A DNA stretch of 64,000 bases from Sphingobacterium phlebotomi (GCF_008180195.1 NZ_VTAV01000013.1:82151-146150); one strand, 5' to 3'; positions 43,715-54,216 are shown, numbered from the stretch's first letter. Made by a program: numbers and translations. The notes: a model not told the origin generated them from the sequence alone.

Positions 43715-46435
43715 TTATTTCACATTGTAATAATAAACAGCTCGTCCAGCGTTTCCTGTTTCATCTTGTCCTTCTACAACCACCTTATACCGACCGTTAC
43801 CATCACCATTGTAAAAGTTTAAGGTAGCGTTACCTTCATCATCCAAAACCACATCCGGATTCCAGTAGATGGTTGTTCGGTAATCGTTTGTATTTTTGCT
43901 ATCCGGGGTATCATATTTTGGTGAATAAAACTGTCTTTCTTTTACATAACCAAGTGGCACCATGTCAATGACGTTTGTCTTCGGCAGCATACTTTCAATT
44001 TCAGCCAATGACATCCTTGGCTGCTTACTTTGGTCTTTCTTCTTCGTCATAATAGAGACCACTCCGTCATTTTGGTACATACGGCTTACTGTTCCCAATT
44101 CATCCCGCAAAAAAATCTCGATAGCTTCAATGTCCGACGGGATAATAGAATTTAGAGCTGGTTCGTCAATGGGCATACCATCTAAGAAGAACTGAACCGG
44201 TACCCTGCTCCCTTGATTGTAGTTCCGTGTGACATGGTATTTCAACGTCTGGTTATCATAGGTAATACCAGTCAGCATTGTTGTTAAGCACATGGTCAGT
44301 ACGTTACAGCCCGAAAGACGCTCCCCCTCAATACGATGTTCTGGCATAGACAGCCCAGATAGAGATGAGAACTCTTTACTGGTGACCATTTTCCGCTGAA
44401 CGCCCGTAACCTGGACTTCATCTATCAAAATAGAGGTTCTATATTCATTCTTACTATTGTTCAAGTAGGCTTTCATTTCTTGATCAATATTTTGCACATT
44501 GTCACTTGCATAAGGATTTCCCTGGTCGATTCCCGGAAAATAGGTTTGATCCATGTTAATAACCAAGTTTCTAAAGTTATCATTGCCTCGAGCGTTTATG
44601 GTTACTTTAGACGAATCAGGGAATACTAAGTTTTCAAATATAAATCTTCCCTGGTTATCCGTGTAGGCATCCTTCCGTATGTTTCTCGATGGAATCGACA
44701 ACAAAAGCCCACCGTTGGGCTGAGGACGTCCCGTATTCAACCGCAATATCCCTGAAAGCGTAATCCCCTGTTCCGGCATAAATTGTACTTGGGGAAGCTT
44801 TTCGGTAACCAAATCATCGTACGAAAACCTTCTGAACCCTTGTGTCATCAACAATGCATTTAGGGCTTCCTCTCTATTTTCATTTTTTTCATTAAAATAA
44901 TAATTCGGCTGTTCCACATATCCCTTAAGGTCGGATGTTAATAGGTAGTTGCTCAAAATCCCCAACTCTTGGTCATCATTATAAGGCACTTTAGCATCGT
45001 CAATCACGGATACCGAATAATTGCTTTTCAGTGAGTCTGTGATTAGCCCATGAAGGGACAATTTTACTCCCTCTTTCTTCGTGTAAGTTGTTTTATCTGT
45101 TTTCACATCAATATTCAACAACGGTTGAGATTGATTAAACACCAATCGTTCGCTCAGCAATTTTCCATCGGGCTGCATGATCGACAATTGCACGATACCA
45201 TTCGGGAGTTTATCTTTCGGAAGGCTGATCAATACCGACGAGTTCTTTAAAGTAGCTTGCGCAGCGTATACCAAATGTCCATTCGACTGTCCTAAAACAT
45301 AGAATGGTTGGTTTGCCATCTTTTCATAAAAGACGTCATTTGCAATCAATCCCATCTGCAGCGAAGCATCATCTTCACTATGTAACACGACGTTGATTCC
45401 CTCTGCTTTGACTTCAGGAAGATCATACGTACGTTGCTCGCCGTTTTCAAAAGATACCATGGCCTTATAGCTTTCACCCGCAACAGGCATGAAGTCAATT
45501 GCTCCCATACCAAATGCAACGTCGTTAAAAGATACGACTTCTTTCTTTTTACTGTCTATAATCTTGCCTTCTATTTTTAAACCCTTGCCAGTGGAGCTAA
45601 CCGCTTTGAATGCTAATTTTTTAGATACCCCCGCCAGGAGATCGCCGCCTTCGGGAAAAAACTGTACGTCTGCATCCCATAAAGCGTGTTGTAAGGAGTA
45701 GCTACCGATCAAATCCGGCTCTATTTTATTCCCGTCAATCTTCACGTTAAGCCGTCCCTTTTTCAAGTATTCCTTCTCTTTTATGGTCAGATTGATGGTT
45801 ACGCGCCCCATATCATCCGTCTCACCCTTTCCTTTACTAAATGGATCCCAACCATCAATGGCTTCCCATGTTAGCTTTCGTCTTCCTAGCAAGTTTCCTT
45901 CTCTGTTCCTAAACTGTATAGTGGCTTTTGTTTTATTATTGCCATCAGGCGTATACGTAATTTCAGCTCCTAATTTTTTATTAATGGCATCTCCAACGGG
46001 CACAATCTTATTATAAAAATAAGCCTGATCAAAATTTGCCATCCATTTTGTGTACGCCCGAAAACGATAATTATCTTGTGCAATAAACTGCGGATCTAAC
46101 ACCAGCTGTCCTTTCCCACTATTGTCTGTAAGCGGCACACGCAAAGTTTGTATCAACGAATCCTTGCTCGTCAACATCTCCACGTAGACAATCTTACTAG
46201 GGCTATAATCAAATAAATTATGTTGTAGATAGGTCTTGAACCACAAGGTATCTCCTACAGCATAATAAGGTTTGTCAAAATGCAAATGCACTTTCTCGAC
46301 CGGGTAAACTCCAAAATATTTTTGCACACGCTCTACCACCGTATTGATAGGTATAGCGGGTAATTGTTGGGCAAACCCATTTCTTGATCCAAGGATGAGG
46401 AAAATAACAAATAAGAAAATAAAAAGCTTCTTCAT
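43715..46435 (-). CDS. Large MG2-like / TonB plug-like surface protein, function unknown
   Basis: A 906-residue exported protein with signal peptide (about 1-22, ending GFAQ). Near 38-130 it has an MG2-like macroglobulin domain (EKVHLHFDKPYYAVGDTLWFKTYL). Further beta-sandwich repeats follow up to about 520. A carboxypeptidase-regulatory-like fold lies near 560-640 (LSGILRLNTGRPQPNGGLLLS). A plug-like segment near 705-800 (VQFFLDGMPIDEPALNSIIPSDIEAIEIFLRDELG) resembles a TonB-receptor plug without a barrel. Such proteins are common in Bacteroidota but uncharacterised. A 16-bp palindrome lies 47 bp upstream. Outer-membrane or periplasmic location is inferred. Confidence 0.75.
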   Translation of the reverse strand: MKKLFIFLFVIFLILGSRNGFAQQLPAIPINTVVERVQKYFGVYPVEKVHLHFDKPYYAVGDTLWFKTYLQHNLFDYSPSKIVYVEMLTSKDSLIQTLRVPLTDNSGKGQLVLDPQFIAQDNYRFRAYTKWMANFDQAYFYNKIVPVGDAINKKLGAEITYTPDGNNKTKATIQFRNREGNLLGRRKLTWEAIDGWDPFSKGKGETDDMGRVTINLTIKEKEYLKKGRLNVKIDGNKIEPDLIGSYSLQHALWDADVQFFPEGGDLLAGVSKKLAFKAVSSTGKGLKIEGKIIDSKKKEVVSFNDVAFGMGAIDFMPVAGESYKAMVSFENGEQRTYDLPEVKAEGINVVLHSEDDASLQMGLIANDVFYEKMANQPFYVLGQSNGHLVYAAQATLKNSSVLISLPKDKLPNGIVQLSIMQPDGKLLSERLVFNQSQPLLNIDVKTDKTTYTKKEGVKLSLHGLITDSLKSNYSVSVIDDAKVPYNDDQELGILSNYLLTSDLKGYVEQPNYYFNEKNENREEALNALLMTQGFRRFSYDDLVTEKLPQVQFMPEQGITLSGILRLNTGRPQPNGGLLLSIPSRNIRKDAYTDNQGRFIFENLVFPDSSKVTINARGNDNFRNLVINMDQTYFPGIDQGNPYASDNVQNIDQEMKAYLNNSKNEYRTSILIDEVQVTGVQRKMVTSKEFSSLSGLSMPEHRIEGERLSGCNVLTMCLTTMLTGITYDNQTLKYHVTRNYNQGSRVPVQFFLDGMPIDEPALNSIIPSDIEAIEIFLRDELGTVSRMYQNDGVVSIMTKKKDQSKQPRMSLAEIESMLPKTNVIDMVPLGYVKERQFYSPKYDTPDSKNTNDYRTTIYWNPDVVLDDEGNATLNFYNGDGNGRYKVVVEGQDETGNAGRAVYYYNVK

Positions 46436-46481
46436 TAATATACAGTTTTTTCGCGGAGTTAAATATATCTATTTTTTTTCT

Positions 46482-46497
46482 GAAAACGTACGTTTTC
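46482..46497. promoter_or_regulatory. 16-bp perfect palindrome between cls and the 906-residue gene
   Basis: GAAAACGT followed by its exact complement ACGTTTTC. No T-run follows on either strand, so it reads as an operator rather than a terminator. The bound protein is unknown. Confidence 0.35.
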
Positions 46498-46514
46498 TCA
46501 ATGGGTTTAACACC

Positions 46515-47993
46515 TTATAACAAAGGAGCAAGTAAGCGACATACAGAATCAAGGCCACGTTTCCATACATTCCGCTTCTTCCATTCTGCTAAGGTCATGC
46601 GTTCACAATCTTTTTTATCACGTTCAAATTGCTCTTCCAATTGTTTACAAACCGTATTGTCGGAGACGACCGCTGCTATTTCGTAATTAATATAGAAACT
46701 ACGTGTATCTAAATTAACGGTCCCAATGTAAGAAAGCTTTCCGTCAATATTGATCGTTTTGGCGTGGATAAAACCTTTCTTATAAAAATAGACTTTTACT
46801 CCCCGTTCCAACAGCGGCTTAATAAACGAAAGGCTGGCATGCTGCACGATGAAAGAGTCTGATTTCTCCGGCAACATCAATTCCACTTCCAAACCCGAAG
46901 CTGCTGCTACCTTTAATGCCGTTGATAATTCATCGCTGGGCACATAATAAGGTGTTACCAGTTGGATTTTTCTGTCAGCCTCCCCCAATCCGACAAGAAT
47001 AGCTTCCATATTAAAGGGCCCTAGTGACCCTGGATCACTTTCAACAAAGGAAACCGCTGCACTCCCTTTCTTTTCTAGGTTAGGCATTTGATGGAGAAGG
47101 TATCCCTCGCTCAATTGAAAAGGTGTTCCATCTGCTAAGTTCCAAGAATTCCAAAAACCAATCTGAAGCATCGCAACAGCTGGCCCTTCTATCTTTAAAG
47201 AAGTATCACGCCAAAAAACAGGATTATTATTTGCTGGATCATTAATATATCTATCCGAAATATTAATTCCCCCAATATATCCTATCTTCCCATCAATGAC
47301 GGCTATCTTACGGTGGTTTCGATAATTACTGCTTCCCATAGATGTAAAAGTCACGGGAAGAAAACGACGATATTCGAAATTTAAATCCTTTCTTCGCGAC
47401 AAATGTCTTACCAACGCCGGTGAACCAAAACTATCCACCAATAAACGAACAAAAACCCCCTCCTTCGCCTTTTCTTCCAAAATCTGTAAGACCTCCTTAC
47501 CAATCGTATCTACTTCGAAGATGTAATATTCTAAATGAATGGAATGAAGTGCCTCACGTAGGGATTTCAGAAATTCAGGAAACTTTTCTTCGCCATTGAT
47601 GAGCAGTTTTACGCTGTTTCCGGTTGTCGGTGATGACACCCGTTCGTTTTTTAAAAAAGTAAACACCCTAGAAAGTGTTCCTATCCGGTCACTGATGTGG
47701 ACAATATTCTGTTCCATGTAAGGTTCCAAACGCTCCCATTCTTTCTTCAAACGCGTCATCTGAATATCGTTCACACGCTTAAGACGTCTAACCTTATTAA
47801 ATTTCTGTCCGAAAAAATAATAAATTAGCAACCCAATAATAGGCAGGAAAACAATGACCAAAATCCAAGATAAAGTTTTTGTAGGATTCCTATTCTCAAT
47901 TAAAATAGTACTGAGTACCCCCAAATACAAAAAAACAACAGGTATCCAATACCATTGTTTCAAAAAATGTAGGAGTTCTTGTGTAAATTCCAT
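46515..47993 (-). CDS. cls: Cardiolipin synthase (phospholipase D superfamily)
   Basis: A 492-residue inner-membrane enzyme that joins two phosphatidylglycerols, or PG with another phospholipid, into cardiolipin. Two N-terminal transmembrane helices (about 14-32 and 42-64) include the PLDc_N motif VLSTILIENRNPTKTLSWILV. Two HKD sites follow: HRKIAVID near 228 and HAKTINID near 406, each with the downstream GG or GT-N motif. Length and layout match ClsA. It stands alone, with the 906-residue gene downstream and the divergent efflux operon upstream. Confidence 0.94.
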   Translation of the reverse strand: MEFTQELLHFLKQWYWIPVVFLYLGVLSTILIENRNPTKTLSWILVIVFLPIIGLLIYYFFGQKFNKVRRLKRVNDIQMTRLKKEWERLEPYMEQNIVHISDRIGTLSRVFTFLKNERVSSPTTGNSVKLLINGEEKFPEFLKSLREALHSIHLEYYIFEVDTIGKEVLQILEEKAKEGVFVRLLVDSFGSPALVRHLSRRKDLNFEYRRFLPVTFTSMGSSNYRNHRKIAVIDGKIGYIGGINISDRYINDPANNNPVFWRDTSLKIEGPAVAMLQIGFWNSWNLADGTPFQLSEGYLLHQMPNLEKKGSAAVSFVESDPGSLGPFNMEAILVGLGEADRKIQLVTPYYVPSDELSTALKVAAASGLEVELMLPEKSDSFIVQHASLSFIKPLLERGVKVYFYKKGFIHAKTINIDGKLSYIGTVNLDTRSFYINYEIAAVVSDNTVCKQLEEQFERDKKDCERMTLAEWKKRNVWKRGLDSVCRLLAPLL

Positions 47994-48098
47994 ATATTAA
48001 CCAACGTCCAATAAAAATAGTGCTTTTACCTGAATTAAACGAACAATTAGTTTACGTTAAGAATTGTTAAACGAGCAACTATTTCACATAAAAAACGT

Positions 48099-48133
48099 TA
48101 TAATTGCACACCACCTGTAACTAAACCGTTACA
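48099..48133 (+). promoter_or_regulatory. Candidate promoter and TetR-type operator of the efflux operon
   Basis: TATAATTG (48099-48106) is one mismatch from TAnnTTTG. Directly downstream, TGTAAC-N6-GTTACA (48116-48133) is a perfect spaced palindrome of the size TetR-type repressors bind. No such regulator gene is in the window. Confidence 0.35.
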
Positions 48134-48173
48134 AATAGAGATGGACCAGGTGTGACAAGATATAAGGCAAAAA

Positions 48174-49328
48174 ATGAACACAAGAAATTCGAAGTTAAAA
48201 CAAATTGTATACACTTTGATGGCTGTAGGTACTGTAGCTACTTTCACAAACTGTAATACAAGCAAATCAGAAGACATTGCAAATAAGCCGCTAGCTTTAC
48301 CGGTACATATGGTCGATACGAGTAGTGCCGTTACGGTAAAAGATTATTTAGGCACCATTGAAGGCAAGGTAAATGTTGAAATTCGCCCACAAGTTGAGGG
48401 TATATTGCAACAAATATACGTGGACGAAGGCCAATACGTCGAAAAGGGCCAAAATTTATTTAAAATAGATGCTTCGGTTTATCAGGAAGGCCTTAATAAC
48501 GCGCTTGCCAATCAAAATGTGGCGAAAGCAAGATTGGAAAATGCGAAATTGGAAGTAGAGCGGTTACGGCCTTTAGTGGAGAATGATGTCATATCGGAAG
48601 TTAGGCTCCGGAAAGTCATGTCAGACTATGACGTTGCAAAAGCCTCACTTGATCAAGCTGCTGCAGAAGTAAGAAACGCTGAAATTAGCAAAGAATTTAC
48701 GATTCTAACAGCACCTGTTAGCGGTTATATTGGTCGGATTCCGAAAAGAATAGGAAACCTTGTTTCCAAAGGTGACAGCGAGCCGATGACCGTATTATCG
48801 GATGTGCAGGAAGTATATGTTTATTTCTCCATGAATGAATCAGATTTTTTATATTTCTCAAAAATAAAAGCACGGGAAGATAGCTTACTTGGTATCAAAA
48901 ACTCAAAAAATAGACTTGTTTTCCCAGAGGCAACATTAATTCTTGCTGACGGCGAAGAATATAGTAAAAAAGGTATTGTAGATGCCATCGACGGACAGGT
49001 CGATAGAACAACAGGCGCTATATCGTTAAGAGCATCTTTTCCGAATGAAGATAATATCTTAAGAAACGGTAGTACAGGTACCCTAAAAATTTCGGAAACA
49101 AAAAAAGGTGTTATTCAAATTCCGCAAGTTGCGACCAGTTCATTGCAAGATAGAACATTTGTATATACCTTGGATGACAACAATCAAGTAGAACGTCGTT
49201 CTATTAAAATTGAGGGCACTAGTAAAGATAACTATATTGTCTCCGGTTTAAACATTGGAGACAGGGTGCTACTTTCCGGGATTGATAAAATTACGGACGG
49301 TTCTGTCGTAACACCTATCTCACAATAA
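48174..49328 (+). CDS. RND efflux periplasmic adaptor (membrane fusion protein)
   Basis: A 384-residue lipoprotein: the signal ends in FTNC near residue 27. Then come the lipoyl-like half motif (VNVEIRPQVEGILQQIYVDEGQYVEKGQNLFKID, about 60-95), an alpha-helical hairpin (about 97-165), the second lipoyl half with LTAPVSGYIGRI (about 178), and beta-barrel and membrane-proximal domains. It links the inner-membrane pump to the outer-membrane factor in an AcrAB-TolC-type tripartite system. The pump gene follows after an unusually long 248-bp gap in which I see no gene or clear signal. Confidence 0.93.
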   Translation: MNTRNSKLKQIVYTLMAVGTVATFTNCNTSKSEDIANKPLALPVHMVDTSSAVTVKDYLGTIEGKVNVEIRPQVEGILQQIYVDEGQYVEKGQNLFKIDASVYQEGLNNALANQNVAKARLENAKLEVERLRPLVENDVISEVRLRKVMSDYDVAKASLDQAAAEVRNAEISKEFTILTAPVSGYIGRIPKRIGNLVSKGDSEPMTVLSDVQEVYVYFSMNESDFLYFSKIKAREDSLLGIKNSKNRLVFPEATLILADGEEYSKKGIVDAIDGQVDRTTGAISLRASFPNEDNILRNGSTGTLKISETKKGVIQIPQVATSSLQDRTFVYTLDDNNQVERRSIKIEGTSKDNYIVSGLNIGDRVLLSGIDKITDGSVVTPISQ

Positions 49329-49576
49329 TTATACATACATTCTTTGCCTATAAAGAGTTATAAGACAGCCGCTGGTAAAAAGGGCTTGTTTACTTATGAG
49401 GAAAATACACCGAAAGGCATAAACACGTACAGATGTGGCATAATTTTTTCTTGCTACCGTAACAACATAATATCGCTATCAACCTTTAGTCAAGTGGTAT
49501 TAGGGGAATGCTACGCGACATAATACACAAACACACGTTAGCAACCTCACTAGATTGATTTTAAAAGTATCGTTCA

Positions 49577-52500
49577 ATGTTAAAAACATTTATAAATAGA
49601 CCGGTGTTAGCCACCGTAGTGTCCTTGATTTTAGTCATTTTGGGTCTGGTCGGAATGATGATACTTCCCATCAGTAGGTTTCCCGAAATCGCTCCTCCTA
49701 GTGTCGTAGTATCCTTAAGTTATCCTGGAGCAAACTCGGAAACTGTAGCCGAAAGTGTATTGCTTCCCGTAGAAGAGGCAATCAACGGTGTAGAAGATAT
49801 GACCTACATACGGTCTACGGCAACAAACTCCGGATCAGGTAGTATACAAGTATTCTTTAAAACAGGAACGAATCCGGATATTGCTTCTGTTAACGTACAA
49901 ACCCGTATTTCCAGAGCAATATCCACTATTCCAGCAGAAGTTAACGAAAATGGTATAACGGTGCAGCCTCGACAGAGCGGGGCTATCATGACGATCAATC
50001 TATACTCTGATCATAAAGACTCCATTTATGATGAAACCTTCTTGCAGGCATATGCACAGATTAATATGATTCGCCCTCTTTTAAGGGTTGATGGCGTAGC
50101 GCAAGTAGCAAGAATCGGTGCACGGGATTACTCCATGCGTGTTTGGCTAAATCCTGAAAAATTAGCGCTATATAATTTAGTGCCACAAGATATTACGAAA
50201 GCTTTAAGTGATCAGAATTTCGAAATGGCCCCCGGTAAGTTTGGAGAGGCTACCGACGAAGTATTTGAGACCGTTATTCGACATAAAGGACGTTTTTCGC
50301 AACCGGAAGAATTTGAGAATATGGTGATCAAGACCAATATCGATGGTTCTGTCCTATATTTAAAAGATATCGCCCGCATTGAATTTGGCGCAACAAACTT
50401 AAATAGCGACAACAAGGTGAACGGTTATCCTGGTTTAACCCTTAATATTACACAAACCAGTGGTTCGAACGCACACGCGATCGACCAAGAAGTACGAAAA
50501 GTTCTAGAGGAGATATCGGTAGCTTTTCCAAAAGGGGTGCATTACGAGATATCATATAGTGTTCGGGATCAAATCGACGAATCTATCAACCAAGTAAAGC
50601 ATACACTCTTTGAAGCCTTTATTTTGGTATTTATAATCGTGTTTATCTTCTTACAAGATTTCCGCTCCACATTGATACCCGCGATTGCTATCCCTGTATC
50701 TCTCGTTGGTACATTTTTCTTTCTAAACCTTTTTGGTTTTTCATTAAATGTACTTACGATGTTTGCGCTCGTCCTCGCTATCGGAATTGTGGTAGACGAT
50801 GCCATTGTTGTTGTTGAGGCAATTCACCAAAAAATGCATGAGACGGGATTGAAAGCAAAAGAAGCTACTATTCAAACCATGTCGGAAATTACAAGTGCGA
50901 TTCTCTCGATTACGATGGTCATGGCCGCAGTGTTCCTTCCAGTAGGTTTTATGCAAGGTCCTGCAGGTATTTTTTATCAACAGTTTGCTTATACCCTAGC
51001 AACGGCGATATTAATATCGGCTGTGAACGCGCTAACACTCTCTCCTGCTCTATGTGCCTTATTGCTCAAGCCAATACATCCCCAGCAGATAGAGGAAGAA
51101 AAAAAGCTGAATACTTTTCAAAGGTATAAAACAAGGTTCTTCAAAACCTTCAATACAGCTTTTGATAAATTCACCACCAAATATCTTGTCGGTGTAAAGT
51201 ATTTATTGAATCATAAAAAGATTGCATTTTTGGGTCTAACGATTATCACCCTTATTGGTGTGGTGTTCTTGATGAATACCCCTCGAAGCTTTATTCCTAC
51301 AGAAGATGATAGCTTCCTAACGTATTCATTGGCTATGCCCCCAGGCGCTTCTTTGTCCAGAACTACTGCTGTATTACGCAAAGCGGACAGTATCTTAAAA
51401 AAGCGAGAAGATATAGCGGGTATGACAACCGTATCTGGCTTTAACGCGTTGGATGGAGGAGCTAGCCCTGCATTTGCTGCAGGTTATATCAACCTAAAAT
51501 CTCATAAAGAGCGTACGGATATTACATCCATAGATGCGTTTATGGATACCATCAGAAATGACCTATCACAAATTGACGAAGCTACGTTTACCGTGTTTCC
51601 ACGTCCTACCGTACAAGGTTTCGGTGAATTTGCAGGCTTAGAATTGGTATTACAGGACCGTTTGGGAGGTGATATTCGTGACTTTGATCTTGTTGCCGAT
51701 ACATTTATCCGTCAAATCAATGAGCTTCCCGAAGTGGGCAATGCTTACACAACGTTTAAATCTAATTTCCCTCAATTTGAAGCCGATATAGATGTGGTCA
51801 AGGCGAAAAGTCTTGGTGTCGATATTCGAGAGATGATGAGCACCATCCGGCTTTACTTCGCCCGTGTAAATGGCGGGGACTTTAACCGCTTTGGCCGAAC
51901 TTACCGGGTATATTTACAGGCCGATTTTGACTTCCGAACTGATCCGGAATCATTGAATTCTATTTTTGTTAGAAACAAAGACGGTAAAATGGTACCTGTA
52001 GGTACGTTGATGACGCTAAATAAGGTTATTGGTCCGGAATCTGTTTCCCGTTACAACTTATATAATGCCATTACGGTGAACGCGACCCCCGCCACCGGAT
52101 ACAGTACAGGAGATGCAATGGCCGCGATCGAAGAGCTTGCCGGCACAGAACTACCCGCTAACTATGGTTACGAGTGGACTGGGATGGCTTATGAAGAAAG
52201 TCAGGCTGGCTCACAAACCATTCTTATCTTTGGACTCTCATTCATCTTTATTTACTTTCTTTTAGCAGCACAATACGAAAGCTATATTCTTCCATGGGCG
52301 GTATTATTGTCTGTCCCGGTGGGATTAATTGGTGTATTCTCCACGATCTGGATAGTAGGCTTACAGAATAATATTTATGTACAAGTAGGACTGATTATGT
52401 TGATCGGATTACTGGCAAAAAATGCAATCCTGATTGTTGAGTTTGCAATACAACAAAGAAATAAAGGTCTTAGTATTTACGATGCCGCCATCATGGGCGC

Positions 52501-52735
52501 AAAATTACGTCTCCGCCCTATCCTGATGACCTCCCTTGCTTTCGTAGCTGGACTAGTACCTTTAATGTGGACTGTGGGCCCATCAGCTATCGGAAATCAC
52601 TCGATCAGCTTTAGTGCTGCGGGCGGTATGCTCTCCGGTGTGATATTTGGTATATTTATCATCCCTGTCTTGTTTATGGTGTTTAAAACATTAGATGAAA
52701 AAGTAAGGGAGAAACTTAAATCTTCTGACGAATAA
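49577..52735 (+). CDS. RND multidrug efflux transporter, HAE-1 type (AcrB/MexB-like)
   Basis: A 1052-residue inner-membrane proton-driven pump. The start MLKTFINRPVLATVVSLILVILGLVG is TM1 with the RND start pattern RPV. Twelve transmembrane segments are expected. TM4 has VLAIGIVVDDAIVVVEA (charged Asp pair of the proton relay) and GLLAKNAILIVEFA carries the TM10 lysine. The DSFLTYSLAMPPGAS loop and the large periplasmic domains are typical. It lies 4 bp before the outer-membrane factor gene. Substrates such as drugs, dyes or bile salts cannot be predicted. Confidence 0.96.
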   Translation: MLKTFINRPVLATVVSLILVILGLVGMMILPISRFPEIAPPSVVVSLSYPGANSETVAESVLLPVEEAINGVEDMTYIRSTATNSGSGSIQVFFKTGTNPDIASVNVQTRISRAISTIPAEVNENGITVQPRQSGAIMTINLYSDHKDSIYDETFLQAYAQINMIRPLLRVDGVAQVARIGARDYSMRVWLNPEKLALYNLVPQDITKALSDQNFEMAPGKFGEATDEVFETVIRHKGRFSQPEEFENMVIKTNIDGSVLYLKDIARIEFGATNLNSDNKVNGYPGLTLNITQTSGSNAHAIDQEVRKVLEEISVAFPKGVHYEISYSVRDQIDESINQVKHTLFEAFILVFIIVFIFLQDFRSTLIPAIAIPVSLVGTFFFLNLFGFSLNVLTMFALVLAIGIVVDDAIVVVEAIHQKMHETGLKAKEATIQTMSEITSAILSITMVMAAVFLPVGFMQGPAGIFYQQFAYTLATAILISAVNALTLSPALCALLLKPIHPQQIEEEKKLNTFQRYKTRFFKTFNTAFDKFTTKYLVGVKYLLNHKKIAFLGLTIITLIGVVFLMNTPRSFIPTEDDSFLTYSLAMPPGASLSRTTAVLRKADSILKKREDIAGMTTVSGFNALDGGASPAFAAGYINLKSHKERTDITSIDAFMDTIRNDLSQIDEATFTVFPRPTVQGFGEFAGLELVLQDRLGGDIRDFDLVADTFIRQINELPEVGNAYTTFKSNFPQFEADIDVVKAKSLGVDIREMMSTIRLYFARVNGGDFNRFGRTYRVYLQADFDFRTDPESLNSIFVRNKDGKMVPVGTLMTLNKVIGPESVSRYNLYNAITVNATPATGYSTGDAMAAIEELAGTELPANYGYEWTGMAYEESQAGSQTILIFGLSFIFIYFLLAAQYESYILPWAVLLSVPVGLIGVFSTIWIVGLQNNIYVQVGLIMLIGLLAKNAILIVEFAIQQRNKGLSIYDAAIMGAKLRLRPILMTSLAFVAGLVPLMWTVGPSAIGNHSISFSAAGGMLSGVIFGIFIIPVLFMVFKTLDEKVREKLKSSDE

Positions 52736-52739
52736 AAGC

Positions 52740-54206
52740 ATGAAAATTATGACACTGAAACAACTGGTATATATTACGGCAATATTGGTCAGCTTATCAG
52801 CATGCAAAGTCGGTAAGCGGTATGTCCAACCGGAACTAAATCTACCCGAAAATTTTCGAGGAGACACGCTGGTCTATCAGCAAGACACAATTACCTTCGC
52901 ACAGGTTTCCTGGCGTAATTTTTTTAATGATCCGCAGCTCATAGCACTTATTGATACAGCCCTTGTAAACAACTATGATATGCGGACGGCATTGAAGAAT
53001 ATCGAAATTGCCAACCGTAATTTGAGACAGAACAAGCTAGAATATCTTCCTTCCCTAGACGGAAATATCGCGACGGTAAATAGACAATATAGGTCAAAAG
53101 ATTTTTACGCTAATCCTTCGTCCGGTTGGTATGGAGATAAAGAAGCTCCTGACCATCTTTTCAACTATCAGTCACAATTTTCGACAGGATTAGAGCTTAG
53201 CTGGGAATTAGATATATGGGGCAGAATCGCCCATCAACAAGATGCATTAAAATCAGACTTTTTAGATTCTTATGAGGCAAAAAATGCAATTCAAACCATG
53301 TTGGTTGCCGATGTTGCCAAAGGTTACTTTAACCTTATCATGCTAGACGCTCAAATCGAAGTTGCAAAACGTAACTTACAACTCAATGACAGCACATTAC
53401 GTATGATCCGGTTGCAATATGACGCAGGAGAGATTACGGCATTGGCCATTCAACAAACAGAATCACAACGATTAGTTGCAGCTTCTCTGATCCCCGAATT
53501 GGAGAAAGAAATCGCCTTACAGGAAAATGCGCTGAACGTCTTAATCGGTGAAATGCCAAACGTGGTAACCAGAGGTTTTAAAATAGACAGCTTAATGAAT
53601 ACAGCAAATAGCATTACGTTAGGCTCCCCAGTAGAGATAGTCAGAAATCGACCAGACATCAAACGAGCAGAATATGCGCTCGTGGCTGCAAACGCAGAAA
53701 TGAATATTAATCAGATTATGAGGTACCCCCAACTTTCGTTGGGAGGCGTATTTGGAGTAAATGCAATGTTACCGAAGAATTGGTTTAATATCCCCGGAGC
53801 ATTGCTCGGAGGGGTAGTTGGAGGATTAACTACGCCAATTTTTAGAAACGGACGGTTAAAGAACGCTTGGGAAGTCGCGAAGATAGAACGTGAAAAGACA
53901 GAACTAGAACTACAAAAAACGGTCATGGAAGCCGTGCATGAAGTATCCAATGCCGTCATTACTGTGGAGAAACAGAAAGAGCAAATCGAACTGACGAGAA
54001 GAAGGGTAGAAAATTCCGAATTAGCCGTTAGAAATGCTTCGCTTCTGTTTATGAGTGATTATGCGACTTACCTCGAAGTAATTACTGCTCAAAGTAATGC
54101 GCTCTCTAGTGAACTTGCGTTGGTTGACATCAGACAGAAACAACTAGAAGCTTATGTAGATTTATATAGGGCGCTCGGTGGCGGATGGCAGGACACCATG
54201 GAGTAA
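52740..54206 (+). CDS. Outer-membrane efflux factor (TolC/OprM family lipoprotein)
   Basis: A 488-residue outer-membrane channel. The lipobox is LSAC near residue 21, then KVGKRYVQPELNLPENF, the NodT-type start. Two repeated OEP halves follow, with NFFNDPQLIALIDTALVNNYDMRTALKNIEIANRNL (about 58-93), RNRPDIKRAEYALVAANAEMN (about 301) and a final helix ALGGGW. It completes the tripartite pump with the two upstream genes; a 4-bp gap from the pump gene indicates one transcript. Confidence 0.95.
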   Translation: MKIMTLKQLVYITAILVSLSACKVGKRYVQPELNLPENFRGDTLVYQQDTITFAQVSWRNFFNDPQLIALIDTALVNNYDMRTALKNIEIANRNLRQNKLEYLPSLDGNIATVNRQYRSKDFYANPSSGWYGDKEAPDHLFNYQSQFSTGLELSWELDIWGRIAHQQDALKSDFLDSYEAKNAIQTMLVADVAKGYFNLIMLDAQIEVAKRNLQLNDSTLRMIRLQYDAGEITALAIQQTESQRLVAASLIPELEKEIALQENALNVLIGEMPNVVTRGFKIDSLMNTANSITLGSPVEIVRNRPDIKRAEYALVAANAEMNINQIMRYPQLSLGGVFGVNAMLPKNWFNIPGALLGGVVGGLTTPIFRNGRLKNAWEVAKIEREKTELELQKTVMEAVHEVSNAVITVEKQKEQIELTRRRVENSELAVRNASLLFMSDYATYLEVITAQSNALSSELALVDIRQKQLEAYVDLYRALGGGWQDTME

Positions 54207-54216
54207 TGTGTAATGA

